A DNA stretch of 64,000 nt from Membranipora membranacea (Eukaryota > Bryozoa > Gymnolaemata > Cheilostomatida > Membraniporidae): positions 27,952,025 to 28,016,024 of the forward strand of contig OU612070.1 in NCBI GenBank assembly GCA_914767715.1. Reading direction: 5' to 3'. The notes under the pieces were generated by a model, which saw only the letters and a list, made by a program, of their open reading frames with translations, was not told where the DNA came from and did not search any database. Each line of letters opens with the position of its first letter. The stretch's first letter is position 1. Of this stretch, positions 1 to 10,476 are shown piece by piece. A program made the position numbers and the translations under genes.

Positions 1-1024
1 CGTCTTACAAGATTTCACTTTCACCTTACTACGCTGATGTCAGGTTGAACTTTGTAGCTGTAAGCTAGCTATACTTGAAATACAAACTAAATACACTCGA
101 ATACCGTTTTAGGCCTGATTAATCAAAGCCTATGTGTTATAAGAAAAGACTTTTAGAGCTCTTATAGCCTTTGAGTATGCTGCCTTTATTCAAAATTTAA
201 TGTTTCCTTACTATGGTTGCTTATTTGATTAGGACTTCTAATGAATGGGGTAACTAGAGACAGATCGTATTAAAACATTACATGTAAATTAGCTGGGCAA
301 ACAAGATCCTGGTATTGAAATACAACTCCGCTAAACTTGAACGATAATGTTGACAGTTATGGATGTCAAAAAACTTAGTGCAGTTTGCCATATTCCTTAC
401 TGATATAACAATACATTCTGCTCTCTCCTACACCTACATGTTGTGGCGGTTTCCTTTTTCACCCATGAGACAACACAACAGTTCTCATTTTTTGAAAATT
501 GTATATCTAGTTTGCCTACCTGTTGTAAGCCTGCTCTTCCGTTATGTTACTGTTAACTGACCTTTCTTCAAAAAAGGATCATCACCACAGAAAAGTGCGG
601 ATGTCTAAATAATAATGTATATCCTAACTCTATGGACACAGTATAACTACAGCAGCAGCGATCATTGATTTGAGATTAGTCTCGTGATCAAATTAATTAT
701 AATCACTCTCCTCAAATAAATTAATCCCTATCGTGTTATTGTCTCACCTACCTACAAGATTGATCACTACCAATATCAATATCGTGATACCTGATCAGAA
801 AACAGCACGCTTATTTCTAGTCCTGTTTATTTTAATCACTCAAATGGCCTCTCACGATCCGGATGCTTAAAAGTAATTTTATCTTCACAAATTGAGGTAG
901 AGATAAAATTGATAGGGAAAAATAAAGTAGAAGAAACTGTAGGATTTTGTATTTCCACATGTACGACTTTGTATAGTCGTCCATTAATTTTGGAGGTTTA
1001 CATTAGAATTTTCTTATATTGCAG
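1..1024. other. Upstream/intronic DNA of the GPCR gene, no exon recognised
   Basis: AT-rich sequence ending in the acceptor (ttcttatattgcag) of the first recognised GPCR exon. The missing exons for TM1 and TM2 should lie upstream. I looked for a phase-0 donor after a TM1/TM2-like reading frame and found none, so they are probably outside the window. Confidence 0.5.
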
Positions 1025-1178
1025 CTGATGTATCCTGCGTATAATAAGCAGGTGGAGAAAACTTCTTATACTGAAGTATACAGAGAGTGTATAGCCTATT
1101 TCCTAAGTGATATATGGGACGTCACCATGTTCTCCAACATACTGACACTGTTCAATCTTACAGCTGAACATTTCATTG
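1025..1178 (+). CDS. GPCR exon: ECL1 and TM3
   Basis: Acceptor ttatattgcag and donor G|gtgaga; phase 0 in, phase 1 out (154 nt). It encodes the loop before TM3, the disulfide Cys and TM3 ending in EHFI. Reading on past the donor soon reaches a stop. Confidence 0.75.
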
Positions 1179-2166
1179 GTGAGACCAAAATTATATACGT
1201 GCATATGACAGGTTATAGACTTTGGTCTCACTCAAATAGGACAGACTTGGTTGACAGCTTCTGGATTTCTATGAATTGTTTGACTGCTCATTTTCTGTAA
1301 TATACAACCGAGAAGTTGGCAGTCAATCTAGAAGAGCAGAGAATCATTGTTATGTTGCGATATTGAGCATGGTCTTTGTCACACGGTTCTTAGCTATATA
1401 ATAAATTATATTATACCTATTTATTATAGTAAATACTTTTCATATTTTAGCTTTCAGGTGGCCGCTGAAACATAAGATTATGGTCACAAAGCAGAGAGTC
1501 ACAATTCTTATTATCATGTCCTGGATACTATCAGTGCTGCCAGCTGTCGGTCGAATGATACAAGTGCTTGTCGTACTACCAACTCCAGACTGCTACAAGC
1601 AGCAAGGCTTCTGTCACAGGCTCTATTACCTGAACACAATACACCAACAAGAAGAGACTAAATTTAGCTGGCAGACTTCACTGCTGTGGTTACTAGTATT
1701 CGCTGTGATTCTGTTAGCGATGATTATGGTGTATGGATACATCATCGCTATCATTAATGGAGTCAGTATTAGAAATCCGGGATTCCGTAAGAAAAAAGCT
1801 CTCGTCGTCACCACGCTGTGTCTTATTTTCTCATTTCTTCTCTCATATTTATTAAACTTTATAAAGCACTTTAGTCTTGTGATAACTAAAGGCCAGCAGG
1901 ACGGAGCCTATGAGATGGGTATCATGGCGGTACACGAGGCGTGTCCTGCCTGTCTGCTGGTTCTGGACTATCTGTGTACTGGGATGATAGGAGCCATATT
2001 AGATCCCATTATATACTGTGCTCGTATGAAGGAGATAAAACTGGCATTGAGTAAACTTTGTAAGTTTAGTTTATTTAGAAGGAGACCCAGTGTTACGTCC
2101 CACTCTGGTTATGTGAGAGCTGCTCAACACAGTACTACAGATAATATGTGTGAGGATGACTTGTGA
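1025..2166 (+). CDS. Class A (rhodopsin-like) GPCR, divergent, 3' part (two exons)
   Basis: Plasma-membrane seven-helix receptor; ligand unknown. The exons 1025-1178 and 1451-2166 join in phase 1 across an intron with donor gtgaga and acceptor attttag. The joined protein gives a TM3 with the conserved extracellular Cys (RECIAYF) and then EHFIA-FRWPLKH, the equivalent of DRY plus intracellular loop 2. TM4 follows (ILIIMSWILSVLPAVG), an extracellular loop 2 with two Cys, TM5, TM6, and TM7 with DPIIYC in place of NPxxY. The C-terminal tail ends EDDL before TGA at 2164-2166. It is unusual in having EHF instead of DRY, DPIIY instead of NPxxY, and no CWxP in TM6. TM1 and TM2 are missing from the window. 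Family assignment comes from the helix pattern and junction motifs; I cannot assign a subfamily. It converges with the minus-strand gene that ends at 3108. Confidence 0.8.
1451..2166 (+). CDS. GPCR terminal exon: ICL2 to C-terminus
   Basis: Acceptor catattttag|CT, phase 1. The split codon G|CT gives Ala, restoring the EHFIA-FRWPLKH run. A second AG six to seven bases further in is out of phase with the upstream exon. Encodes TM4 to TM7 and a cytoplasmic tail rich in Ser/Thr. Confidence 0.85.
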
Positions 2167-3107
2167 TCTCACAATACTGACTTGTGATTATATATGTGAG
2201 TTGCCTTATTAGTAGAGATATTAAAATAACTCTTCGAACACTCTGAAAGAGCCGTTGAGACAAAATTCAGTTCAGTCTTATTATTATAGCTGCGTCAATT
2301 GTGTTGTCACGCTATGATGGTAATATTGTTTAAAATGAGTCATATGAATGTGAGTTTTCAGTCTTAAAATATATATTATATTTTATTTTTGTAGTAAAAC
2401 GTGTCCAAAGCATGACTTTTTTCCAGTATGTAGGTATTGCCTTGGCAAACTGTTTTATATATCATTTCCACTGAAATTATGTTCCATTACTTGTCTTCTT
2501 ATATATTTTGTGATTAACCGACTCTACGACTCTGGGGTTCATAACTTTGCTCTCTAAATAATATTTTGCTTTCCGGTATTTACCTTACTGAAACCTACAT
2601 TATTGAAGTAGCTTTCTAATCTTTTGAATAAAGTTGTGATTATTTTGATACATGAATTTTATTGAGTCTAATAATAGTTGAGCTATAAAAAAGAGGTTTG
2701 TATATTGTATAATCTAGGGATTTCAGATCTTAGTGACAGCTGAAACAAAAATTTGTTCAATCACTCAACCGTTCACATTAAATCACAGAATATGTATACA
2801 AATCTGCATAATGCATGCATAATATATAATATGTCTACAAAAATAACTAGTCTACTCAAAGTAGTGATACACATGCATATAGCAGTCCATGACAATATAT
2901 CATTGAATAAAAAAAGTGATGGAAATCAACATTTATAAATAAGAATGTGAATGTGATTCAGTAAAGTATTGGAAGAAATTCAGCTACCGGTACTTTTTAA
3001 ATCACTAACTAAACAAACATGTGCTGTTTACAAATAACTGGACAGACCCGCAAAAATTTGTCTGAGAAGATGTGTTGCATGTCTAACTAGTCAGTGGTCA
3101 CCATGTT
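2167..3107. other. Convergent intergenic region
   Basis: AT-rich spacer between the 3' ends of the GPCR (+) and the minus-strand gene. Apart from the polyadenylation candidate at 2627, I see no gene in it. Confidence 0.5.
2627..2632 (+). terminator. Candidate polyadenylation signal of the GPCR gene
   Basis: AATAAA about 460 bases after the GPCR stop codon, followed by GT- and T-rich sequence (aagttgtgattattttgat). It is the first canonical hexamer downstream, so it is a reasonable 3' end. Confidence 0.45.
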
Positions 3108-3154
3108 TTATTTAGAATCAATTTTGCCAGGGTATTGTCTTCGCCTTTTGCCGG
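3108..3154 (-). CDS. Unrecognised gene, terminal exon (basic tail)
   Basis: Acceptor ttttttgagcag|CC, phase 1 in, then 14 codons ending in TAA. Encodes a basic end (GKRRRQYPGKIDSK). An AATAAA hexamer overlaps the stop codon (plus-strand 3107-3112). This exon is short, so it is the least certain part of the model. Confidence 0.45.
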
Positions 3155-6100
3155 CTGCTCAAAAAGGGGACAACTCAAAATACAAGAGTTTTATTATTTG
3201 TCAGCCACAATAATGAATGATACCGAGAAGAACTGAATGTGGAGGACTAATTTTAGCACCTTCTAAAAGTACTGGCAGACCTTGAGTCAGCTGGACTGTG
3301 TCTTATTTTGATGGTTTTGGCTGTTGTTCTGGTTGATATGTTATTTATTTATTTTTCCTCTACAAACATAGAAATGAATCCTCATTTATGAATCATGAAC
3401 AATAATAATAATAATTATAGATGATCATCTCCATGATAAGCCTTCAATTCGTATGACGTTTCCCCAATAAAGCTATGTCCGAGATTTCAGCTTATACAGT
3501 AATGAAAGTAACAATCTCTGTATTGTATCGTCATGAACTACATTTGTATATAATACACATTTATTACAACTGTAGAGATGATTTTGACATTGGATATGAC
3601 AGTTTGATTAAAATTCATGGGAGTTATTTTCTCCTAGTCCTAAGAGCCTCATTTAGGGTACATGGCACCAGAGAGGGTGGGAGGGGTATCCCACCCTCCC
3701 TGGTGGCACACTTACCTGGTTCCTCATCTTCCTCCTGTATCTGATCTATACCATTAGCGGATATCTCTCTCTGCCACGATCGAGTCTCTACCTTCTTTAA
3801 TTGTAATATCACCTTACCCTCTTTAACCTAATAACATAACGTAAGATTACTATAGTAGGTGGACATGGCTTACATAATTGGATGGCATGAGAGAAAGAAT
3901 ATTCTGAGCTTACATAGATCAAGTTTGATTCAATTTGCCTGCATTGTGGGAAGCTTAATCTACTGGTGAGCCGACAATGGCGCAAAGACCTTGAAGGGTG
4001 AGTAACTCCAAATGCAGGCAATTGGATCACATTTGATCCCACCCTCTCTGTTTGATCCAAAGAGTAGGAGACAAACAGTTGGAGTGGTATTACTCTCTGA
4101 AACAGGCTACACTTAATTTATTTGTCATGACTTGTGGTCTCCATTTTGGCTAAGGCTATTGTGTAGGAAGTAAAGGATCACATGATAGAAAACAAAGTAA
4201 AACTTCCCAATAGCATAATATATTAACATCTATTTTCGTTTATTTCTCATACAGCTTTTCTTTTCTATGCGAAATTCTGTCCCAACCATACCAAAAATAA
4301 AAATTAGCTAGATCAAGAATAGCAAGGTTTCATTCTATAACCAAGTATTTAATCAACCAACAAATTACTTAATCAAGAACTGAATATAAGTAGCAACAAT
4401 ACATGTAGTAATCAAGTAGTAATCACATACTAAATCAATCAACAAAGCATGTACTTAATCAACCAACCAATTAAATGAAGAAACAAAGATCTTGAGAGCA
4501 ATGCCGTGGGTTACCAAACTATGATACCTGTGCAACATTAGGTTTTAGACTCAGAGCTTGAATTTTGACACATTGTGCCAGTTATGTTTATTTTGGCTAT
4601 TCATGAATATTTGAGAGGTGAGGAAACCCAAAAACTACTACATAAACCACATCAGTCAGTATCTACCATTGGCAGAACAAAAAACAATGGCGATATACAG
4701 ATATGCAAAAGCAATACAAGGATTTATGCGTAAAGCTGTTTTCATAATGTAGTTTCAAAATTTAATAATTTTTTTGAGAGCCTTAGTGAGGGTGATTCGA
4801 AGGCAGGAGTATCTGAGAACGGTGGACATGCAATGATGTGTGCTTCAGTTAGATCAAGTATGATCCAATCTGCCTATACTTGGAATTGCTCCCCATCCAA
4901 GCTGACTCCTGCTCACCAGTAGTGACCCAGAATGCAGGCAATCGGATCAAACTTAATCTATGCTTCAATGAGGTGTAGGAAGTATCAGAATTAATATAGG
5001 TATGATTTGCTATGTGCTTATAAAGGGTTAGCGCATTGATGAATAACTACTTGAATACTCGCCAATCACCACCTCTCAACCCATAGTGAACTCAAAGTCT
5101 GTGAGGAAGAGTGAATATAAAAATATACCAGATTCTCCAAAATTCTGGATTAAACGGTACCACCATATATATACTATCACATCACGCCCTAGAGTTAGCT
5201 ATCCCTCATCAAGCCAATCAGAGGCCATTCCTGCCACTTGATCAAAAACACTACGCTTTCACTCAAGCTAAGCCAAAGAGTTGACAGCCACTAACACCAA
5301 CACCCAGAAATTGTTTATACATCACTGCACTATGCATGATTTACGTGCAAAGGAAGAAAACGCATTGCATTATACATCAACACTTATGACTCACTTCAAA
5401 TTTAAATCACCATTTGGCAGGCTGTAATGTGTAAAGTGAGTAATTGAAACATGTAAATTTGAGGAAATGAAGTGTGACTATCTATTAGGTCAGATCTGTC
5501 AGAGATAATTACGTCATATTAATGTGCTGGAGCTTGTGTGGGTCTGGTTTATGTGAATGATAACAGTCATATTTACAATGATAGTAGAACCTAGGCCTGA
5601 ATCTGGTTATCTTGTTCACTAGGGCAATCCATGGAGTTTTACAGGCACTTATTATGAGCCTCTGGGCATACTAGCTTCCCCTCTTGCAAGATCATCCCTT
5701 TTTTAACATAACGCTCATTTCACTCCCAGTTCGAACTGAGACATGGCAAAGTAATACAACTACACAATAACTTACCTTTGTCTTACAATCTTCAGGAACA
5801 ATATCTCCGGGTAGTTTTTTCACTATATATTCATACTTAATCTGTTTCTTTTGCTTACTTGTGCACTCAATATCAAACTCTAGACTCCTGCATGTATATA
5901 ATTAGATTAATGATAATGACGGTTGTGACCCATTTAGTTTGATATAAAAATGCTGATAACAACATGTTCTCATGATCAATTTCCACCAACTTTACTCATA
6001 GACTTTATATTATTAATTACTTTAATTTACTATTCTAGGCAGTTTGATAATGTATAGTATGGGTAGATTCGCGTATGAAAATGAGTAAATGTGCACGGGG

Positions 6101-7880
6101 TCATGACACCTGACATAGAAAACCAACAGTTATCAGTCAGCACATTATGACTGTGGTGTACTCTAGACTAGATGTGACATGTTTAGGATCTAATCAGGCC
6201 TACCTTTCGGAGAATTTACAGTTCAGCTTTCCACCAGTAGGTTTGTCGACAAATTTACCTCCACTGAGACGCTTGTTAGTTTTAAGTTCTGGAATGACAC
6301 AAATGATTTCACACCAGCCCTCCGTTTTCTCATCCTCATGTGAAACTAAAATAAAATATCATCCATGAAGAATAAACACAAGCACTACTATGATCCGCAG
6401 CAATATAAAGGTAGGGAAATGAGATATATACTTCGGTCTGTATACTGAGTATACAGAGTCAAATACTTACAATAAAATACACCCATGGGGTTTTGTTATT
6501 TGTAATACATAGGGATATCAGTGGAGCCATAAGCCTCACCAAAACAGTTTGTCGGACAGGACAACTTTTAGGTGTGGTGAATTTATCTCAGAGAAGTCCC
6601 TGACACACGGATAGGAGTGAGGATAGGGTTGACATTGAGGTGATCGAAAAAATGTGATGATAACAACAAGACATGCTGACATGTGTATGCAACATCAGAA
6701 ACTTACCACTGTAGCTTCCTACCAAGGACCATAAAACGACACCAGAGGAACAAACAAGGCGACAGACAAAACCAGAGGGTAGTAGTGTAACCCCCCTGTA
6801 AAGAAGGACTACAGAAACACCTACCAGGGGTATGAAAACAGCAGATGCCATGCCCCATGTGGCCGAACACCCTATAAACTCTGATATCTAAATGAGGCAC
6901 ATCTTCTTTTAAGTACCAGAGTGTTTGGTGTCTTCAAAATCCTTATTAGTCACTCTGGCCTTCCATGCAGCAAGGAGTTAAAATTCAATGCAGGTAGAGG
7001 AAATGTGTTATTGTTTAGTTACCGAAAGGTCGCGTATTGTAGCCGCGTGGTTAATGTCCATGAGTGGTTAAAACTTAGTCAAGCATACCGCGGTTATAAT
7101 AAAGGCATTGTTTCCAAATTCTATAGGCAGGCGGCTAATGAGTGAACATACATACTAACTCAATTGGGTACCGCTCAGTTGTAACAAGCTAGCAGCGACT
7201 ATATATCTCTTATTTTTATTAACAATATACGACCTCAGAAGAGACATATAAAACTGTTGAGCTCAATGTATTGACCTTCAAGGTCAAGCAGTTGTTGCCT
7301 CGTTACACCTACATAAATTTATCGTCCAATTAGAAACGATCTGACCAATAGTTAACCAATCAGCATTCTTCTTCCCCACAAGTCGATGCCACTTCTTATT
7401 ATTAATGGCAGACAGAAAGAAATGTATCAAAATGTTTTGTTTTGAAGAAGTTAGTAGGACAGCGGCTTATTGGTGAACAGGCCTGGATTAATTTGGGAAA
7501 CAAAACACAGATTTTAGCCATGTCACACCAGCAAGCCCACTGTCATTGAACCACAATATCTAGCCGCCCAGGCAATATAATGATCAAGAAATATGCACAC
7601 TATATGTAACATGCTAATGCCCTCCTACCACACTGCAGTGTGGTAGGAGGGCATTAGCATGTTACATACGCGGTTACAATACGCGACCTTATGGTACTAA
7701 GTTAGTACCTAGAATTCTTGGGCATTCTTGGAAATCTCAGATGTGTGAGTGATCATGCCAAATGAAAACATAACAGTAACACACACACACAGGTCAGGAC
7801 AGGAAAACAGAGGAAAGTTCAAAAATAGAATACGCTGCTTACTTACCTCCCAAGGGACCTCTGGTTTCTGTAACAGACAT
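3108..7880 (-). CDS. Unrecognised small spliced gene with alternative first exons
   Basis: I do not recognise this protein. Five phase-compatible minus-strand exons are seen: first exon 7847-7880 (or 6707-6851), then 6204-6345, 5776-5887, 3716-3770 and 3108-3154. With the distal first exon they sum to 390 nt (129 residues plus stop); with the proximal one, 501 nt (166 residues). All donors are GT and acceptors AG, most donors being gtaag-like. The shared core has Trp and several Cys (EGWCEIIC, KLNCKFSE, FDIECTSK), the conserved-looking strings FVDKPTGG and KLPGDIVPEDC, an acidic stretch (QEEDEEP) and a basic tail (GKRRRQYPGK) that could be a nuclear-localisation signal. The proximal first exon would instead add a hydrophobic N-terminus. 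The gene runs divergently from EHBP1, about 2.5 kb away. The consistent phases support a real gene; its function is unknown. Confidence 0.6.
3716..3770 (-). CDS. Unrecognised gene, exon 4 (acidic)
   Basis: Acceptor gatcgtggcag and donor CCAG|gtaagt; phase 0 in, phase 1 out (55 nt). Encodes REISANGIDQIQEEDEEP. Confidence 0.55.
3917..4038. mobile_element. Short inverted-repeat element (MITE-like), copy A
   Basis: About 122 bp. The left end GATCAAGTTTGATTCAATTT and the reverse complement of the right end (GATCAAATGTGATCCAATTG) match over about 28 bp, both continuing into TGCCTGCATT. Related copies lie at 4852 and 30978. No coding capacity. Confidence 0.55.
4852..4958. mobile_element. Short inverted-repeat element (MITE-like), copy B
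   Basis: Same terminal sequence as copy A (GATCAAGTATGATCCAATCT at left, GCAGGCAATCGGATCAAACT near the right), about 107 bp long, with a different centre. Confidence 0.5.
5776..5887 (-). CDS. Unrecognised gene, core exon 3
   Basis: Acceptor tacatgcag and donor ACAAAG|gtaagt; phase 2 in, phase 0 out (112 nt). Encodes SLEFDIECTSK through KLPGDIVPEDCKTK without a stop. Confidence 0.65.
6204..6345 (-). CDS. Unrecognised gene, core exon 2
   Basis: Acceptor ttttattttag and donor GAAAG|gtaggc on the minus strand; phase 1 in, phase 2 out (142 nt). Contains EGWCEIIC and FVDKPTGGKLNC. Confidence 0.65.
6707..6851 (-). CDS. Unrecognised gene, alternative first coding exon (hydrophobic N-terminus)
   Basis: ATG at 6851, open for 48 codons, donor AGTG|gtaagt, phase 1 out. 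It encodes two hydrophobic stretches (start MASAVFIPLVGVSVVLLY) that could be a signal peptide or membrane anchor. It is phase-compatible with the same downstream exon as the 7847-7880 exon, so the two look mutually exclusive. Confidence 0.4.
7603..7668. repeat. Perfect 66-bp palindrome with no spacer
   Basis: Two 33-base arms meet at CTG|CAG (7635/7636) and are exact reverse complements. The arm reads TATGTAACATGCTAATGCCC and continues to CACACTG. It can extrude as a cruciform or fold into an uninterrupted hairpin. It lies in the intron between the two alternative first exons of the minus-strand gene. Confidence 0.95.
7847..7880 (-). CDS. Unrecognised gene, distal first coding exon (MSVTETRGPLG)
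   Basis: An ATG followed by 11 codons and a consensus donor (GGAG|gtaagt), phase 1 out, which matches the phase-1 entry of exon 6204-6345. Confidence 0.5.
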
Positions 7881-8490
7881 CACTGTGATAAATTATTCTA
7901 ATAATAATTATTCTATAAAGATGCTGATTGCAGATGTTGCATGTATTTAAGATTGATATATCAGAAACTCAGTGGAGTGTTCTGATGGGATATTCAGTTC
8001 CCAGTTAGTTATATTTTCTGAAAACTGTGTCGCTCTCTTGTGTTTAGAGGTGAAAATATTAAATAGTTTGTAAACCATCAGAACTTTTCTTTATTTGAAT
8101 GGGGGTGATCGTGATCCCCAGTCACCCCAAAACTATATTTGTAATTATTGTAGGCTATAATGGATATGTGAATTCATATTCTTAAAATCTGACTATATAC
8201 GTTTCAGTTTTATTATTCTATGTCTGTGGGGACCCAAGAAAAAAATTTCCAGAGATAAGCTTTTTATAATCTTACTGCTACATGCAAGTATTCGAGGTCA
8301 TGTATTTAACTTCATACTTGTTGATGTGATCACAGCTTCATAGTGTTGAAGGCTAACATTATGTGGCACTCAGTTTGTCTGTATCCCATCCAAGGTTCAG
8401 TATACTAATTGCACCATCCCCCTAGCTAAGCTGCTAGTAGAAGAATAGAAGTAGTGAATTTGTGATAGTCATGGATAGGCCCCATAGACC

Positions 8491-8550
8491 TACATGCCTT
8501 TACTTACTTGGGGTGGTTGATACTGGAAATTGGCAAAGTAAAGGCATGTA
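8491..8550. repeat. Inverted repeat / hairpin
   Basis: TACATGCCTTTACTT (8491-8505) is exactly complementary to AAGTAAAGGCATGTA (8536-8550), with a 30-base loop. Weaker pairing continues outward (CCATAG against CTATGG). Confidence 0.6.
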
Positions 8551-8915
8551 AGTCCCAGGGACCTATGGCCATGGGTCGGGACGGGTTCTATCTACCCAGA
8601 TAGGAGAAACATCTAGGCCTACTACTAAGCAATGGATACTAACCTGGGCAGGCTGCCCAGGCTGGCAGTTGGGGAACAATTTGATTCAAAAATTTGCTGG
8701 TGCAGATGAAGAATATCTAATGTCTTTATATCCTGGTGGTGCATAGCTCTCATAGCCTCCAGCGACGTCAATCTAAGCTTCAGCAGCAGGTGCGTTGTTC
8801 AAGCTCTGCTGCTTCGTGGAATGTTAGATACCATACGGGCAAATCTTCACTGTACCACTTCTACCTGAGCTGAGAGAGTCTTCATCAGCGGGTGTCGAGG
8901 AACATGAAGCGTACT

Positions 8916-9023
8916 CACAGCCAGACATTAATAGCGTTTGGAATGGCGATCGCGGCTGCAGGCTGTAGTTAACAACCACCTACGGCCGCAATTGCCATCC
9001 CGAACCCGAAGGGCTGGCTGTGG
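8916..9023. repeat. Imperfect inverted repeat, about 45-base arms
   Basis: The left arm runs CACAGCCAG ... GGAATGGCGATCGCGGC. The reverse complement of the right arm runs CACAGCCAG ... GGGATGGCAATTGCGGCC. The loop is short and contains TTAACAACC. Confidence 0.5.
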
Positions 9024-10372
9024 GCGCTCTAGGCCCTACACTGGAGGAGGGTAGACTGCTAAGAGGCGTGTAGGCCTAAAGCCTAGAGTTATTGGCGCTT
9101 TAGATGCAATAGATTCAGTATGTGTGTGCCATCCGAGGTCCTCTCAATTGACATGCTGGAATGACAGTATGGTTTCTCATCCTGCTAAATCTAATGATTT
9201 CACATATGGCTGGATGGAATTCCCACGTAGACTGCACAGGTTTTCAGGGCCGTACATTGGGAGCCTTTCAATCCAAAACAGCAAAAATTTCTATCTAGTG
9301 AGCGATCGAGAGTTGACGTTTTCTGGTCCTGTCGCTTGGTGTGTTTGACCCTGGCTGACCTGCCTGTTGGACCTGTCTGCAAACGGAGAAAAACTTAAGG
9401 GGAATACGGCAGCCGCACCTGTAAGGCGCCTCTATTTCTTAGTCTTCAGGCTGCTGAGACATACCGAGCAATACACATATGGTGAACCCGGATACGGGCT
9501 TTGGAACAACATCATTTTTCTTTGTAAATGTATGATCAAGTATTTGCCTGTAAGCTCCCAGAGTCTCTGAGCCGTCTATCTACAGCAACAAAGTCATGTC
9601 TGGTGACGAACCAGGCTCTTTTGCAACAAGGGCCATGTATAAAACCCTCTCTTGCAATACGCCCATAACAGCTGCTGGGGCTTGCAAACCTTTATTTTGC
9701 TCATATCCGGTATCAACCATATGACATACTAAAAAATACGTGCTTGCGAGCCCCACGGTCCTATAACTACAATGGTTCTTATTGGCACTCGTTGTGTTTG
9801 AAACAAGGTGTCAAAGCGACTTTTATTCCTTTTATGAAGTAAACCATAGATACTACAAAATCCCATGGTCTTGGTCTATAGACACAGGGGAGAGGGTGGG
9901 AGCAATAACACCCGTGAGAGAGGAGAGGAAGGGAATAGTAGGCTATTACTTAGGAAGGGCTAATGTGGTACAGGGCCGGTCTCAGGACCTCAAGGGTTGA
10001 TCCTCCGTGGTGCCTGTTGATGCAAACTCATACTTTTTGCTTGTCATTGACCCTGACCGACATCACAAACTATTACGTTCTTCTCAACCAGCTGGTATAG
10101 TCAAATTCAGTGCGGCGCTTACAGCTTGCCCAAATCAGACAGCTGTATTAAATTCATTGGGTTTGACCTGTGCTTCACAGATAATATGTATTGAGTGTCG
10201 ATACAGAAATTTATCCTGCATTTAATTTTTATAAACTGAGCGATCTCAGATATCGATTTGTTACATGTCGTTGTACGTATTTTATCATCGAGTATTTATT
10301 CTATTTATCAGCGATCGAAGCTCACCAATGTTCTCTTTGAAGTAAATAAATGTGATAAAGAGAAGGCTAGAA

Positions 10373-10476
10373 ATGGGTGTGTGGAAGAGAATACAGAGAA
10401 GAGGGCAGAATGCCTCTAAGTTTGAGTTTATCATCTCTTATACTGAACTTGCTGTCAAATGCACAAAGTCTAAATG
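10373..10476 (+). CDS. EHBP1: EHBP1 exon 1 (start; C2 domain)
   Basis: ATG opens [19 protein letters not shown], aligning with the vertebrate start MASVWKRLQRVGKHASKFQF. Donor TG|gtgagt, phase 2; residues 1-35. Confidence 0.9.

Larger units (their letters stand above)
7881..10372. other. Divergent intergenic region between the minus-strand gene and EHBP1
   Basis: About 2.5 kb with no supported exon. It contains two inverted repeats (8491-8550 and 8916-9023) and a locally GC-richer stretch near 8.75-9.1 kb. Promoters and 5' UTR exons of both flanking genes are expected here, but I see no clear TATA box next to either start codon. Confidence 0.45.

Noticed and set aside
363-560. 65-codon open frame near the window start that might be the missing GPCR TM1/TM2
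   Set aside because: It lacks a GN-V TM1 or LA-D TM2 pattern and ends without a phase-0 donor that fits the TM3 exon.
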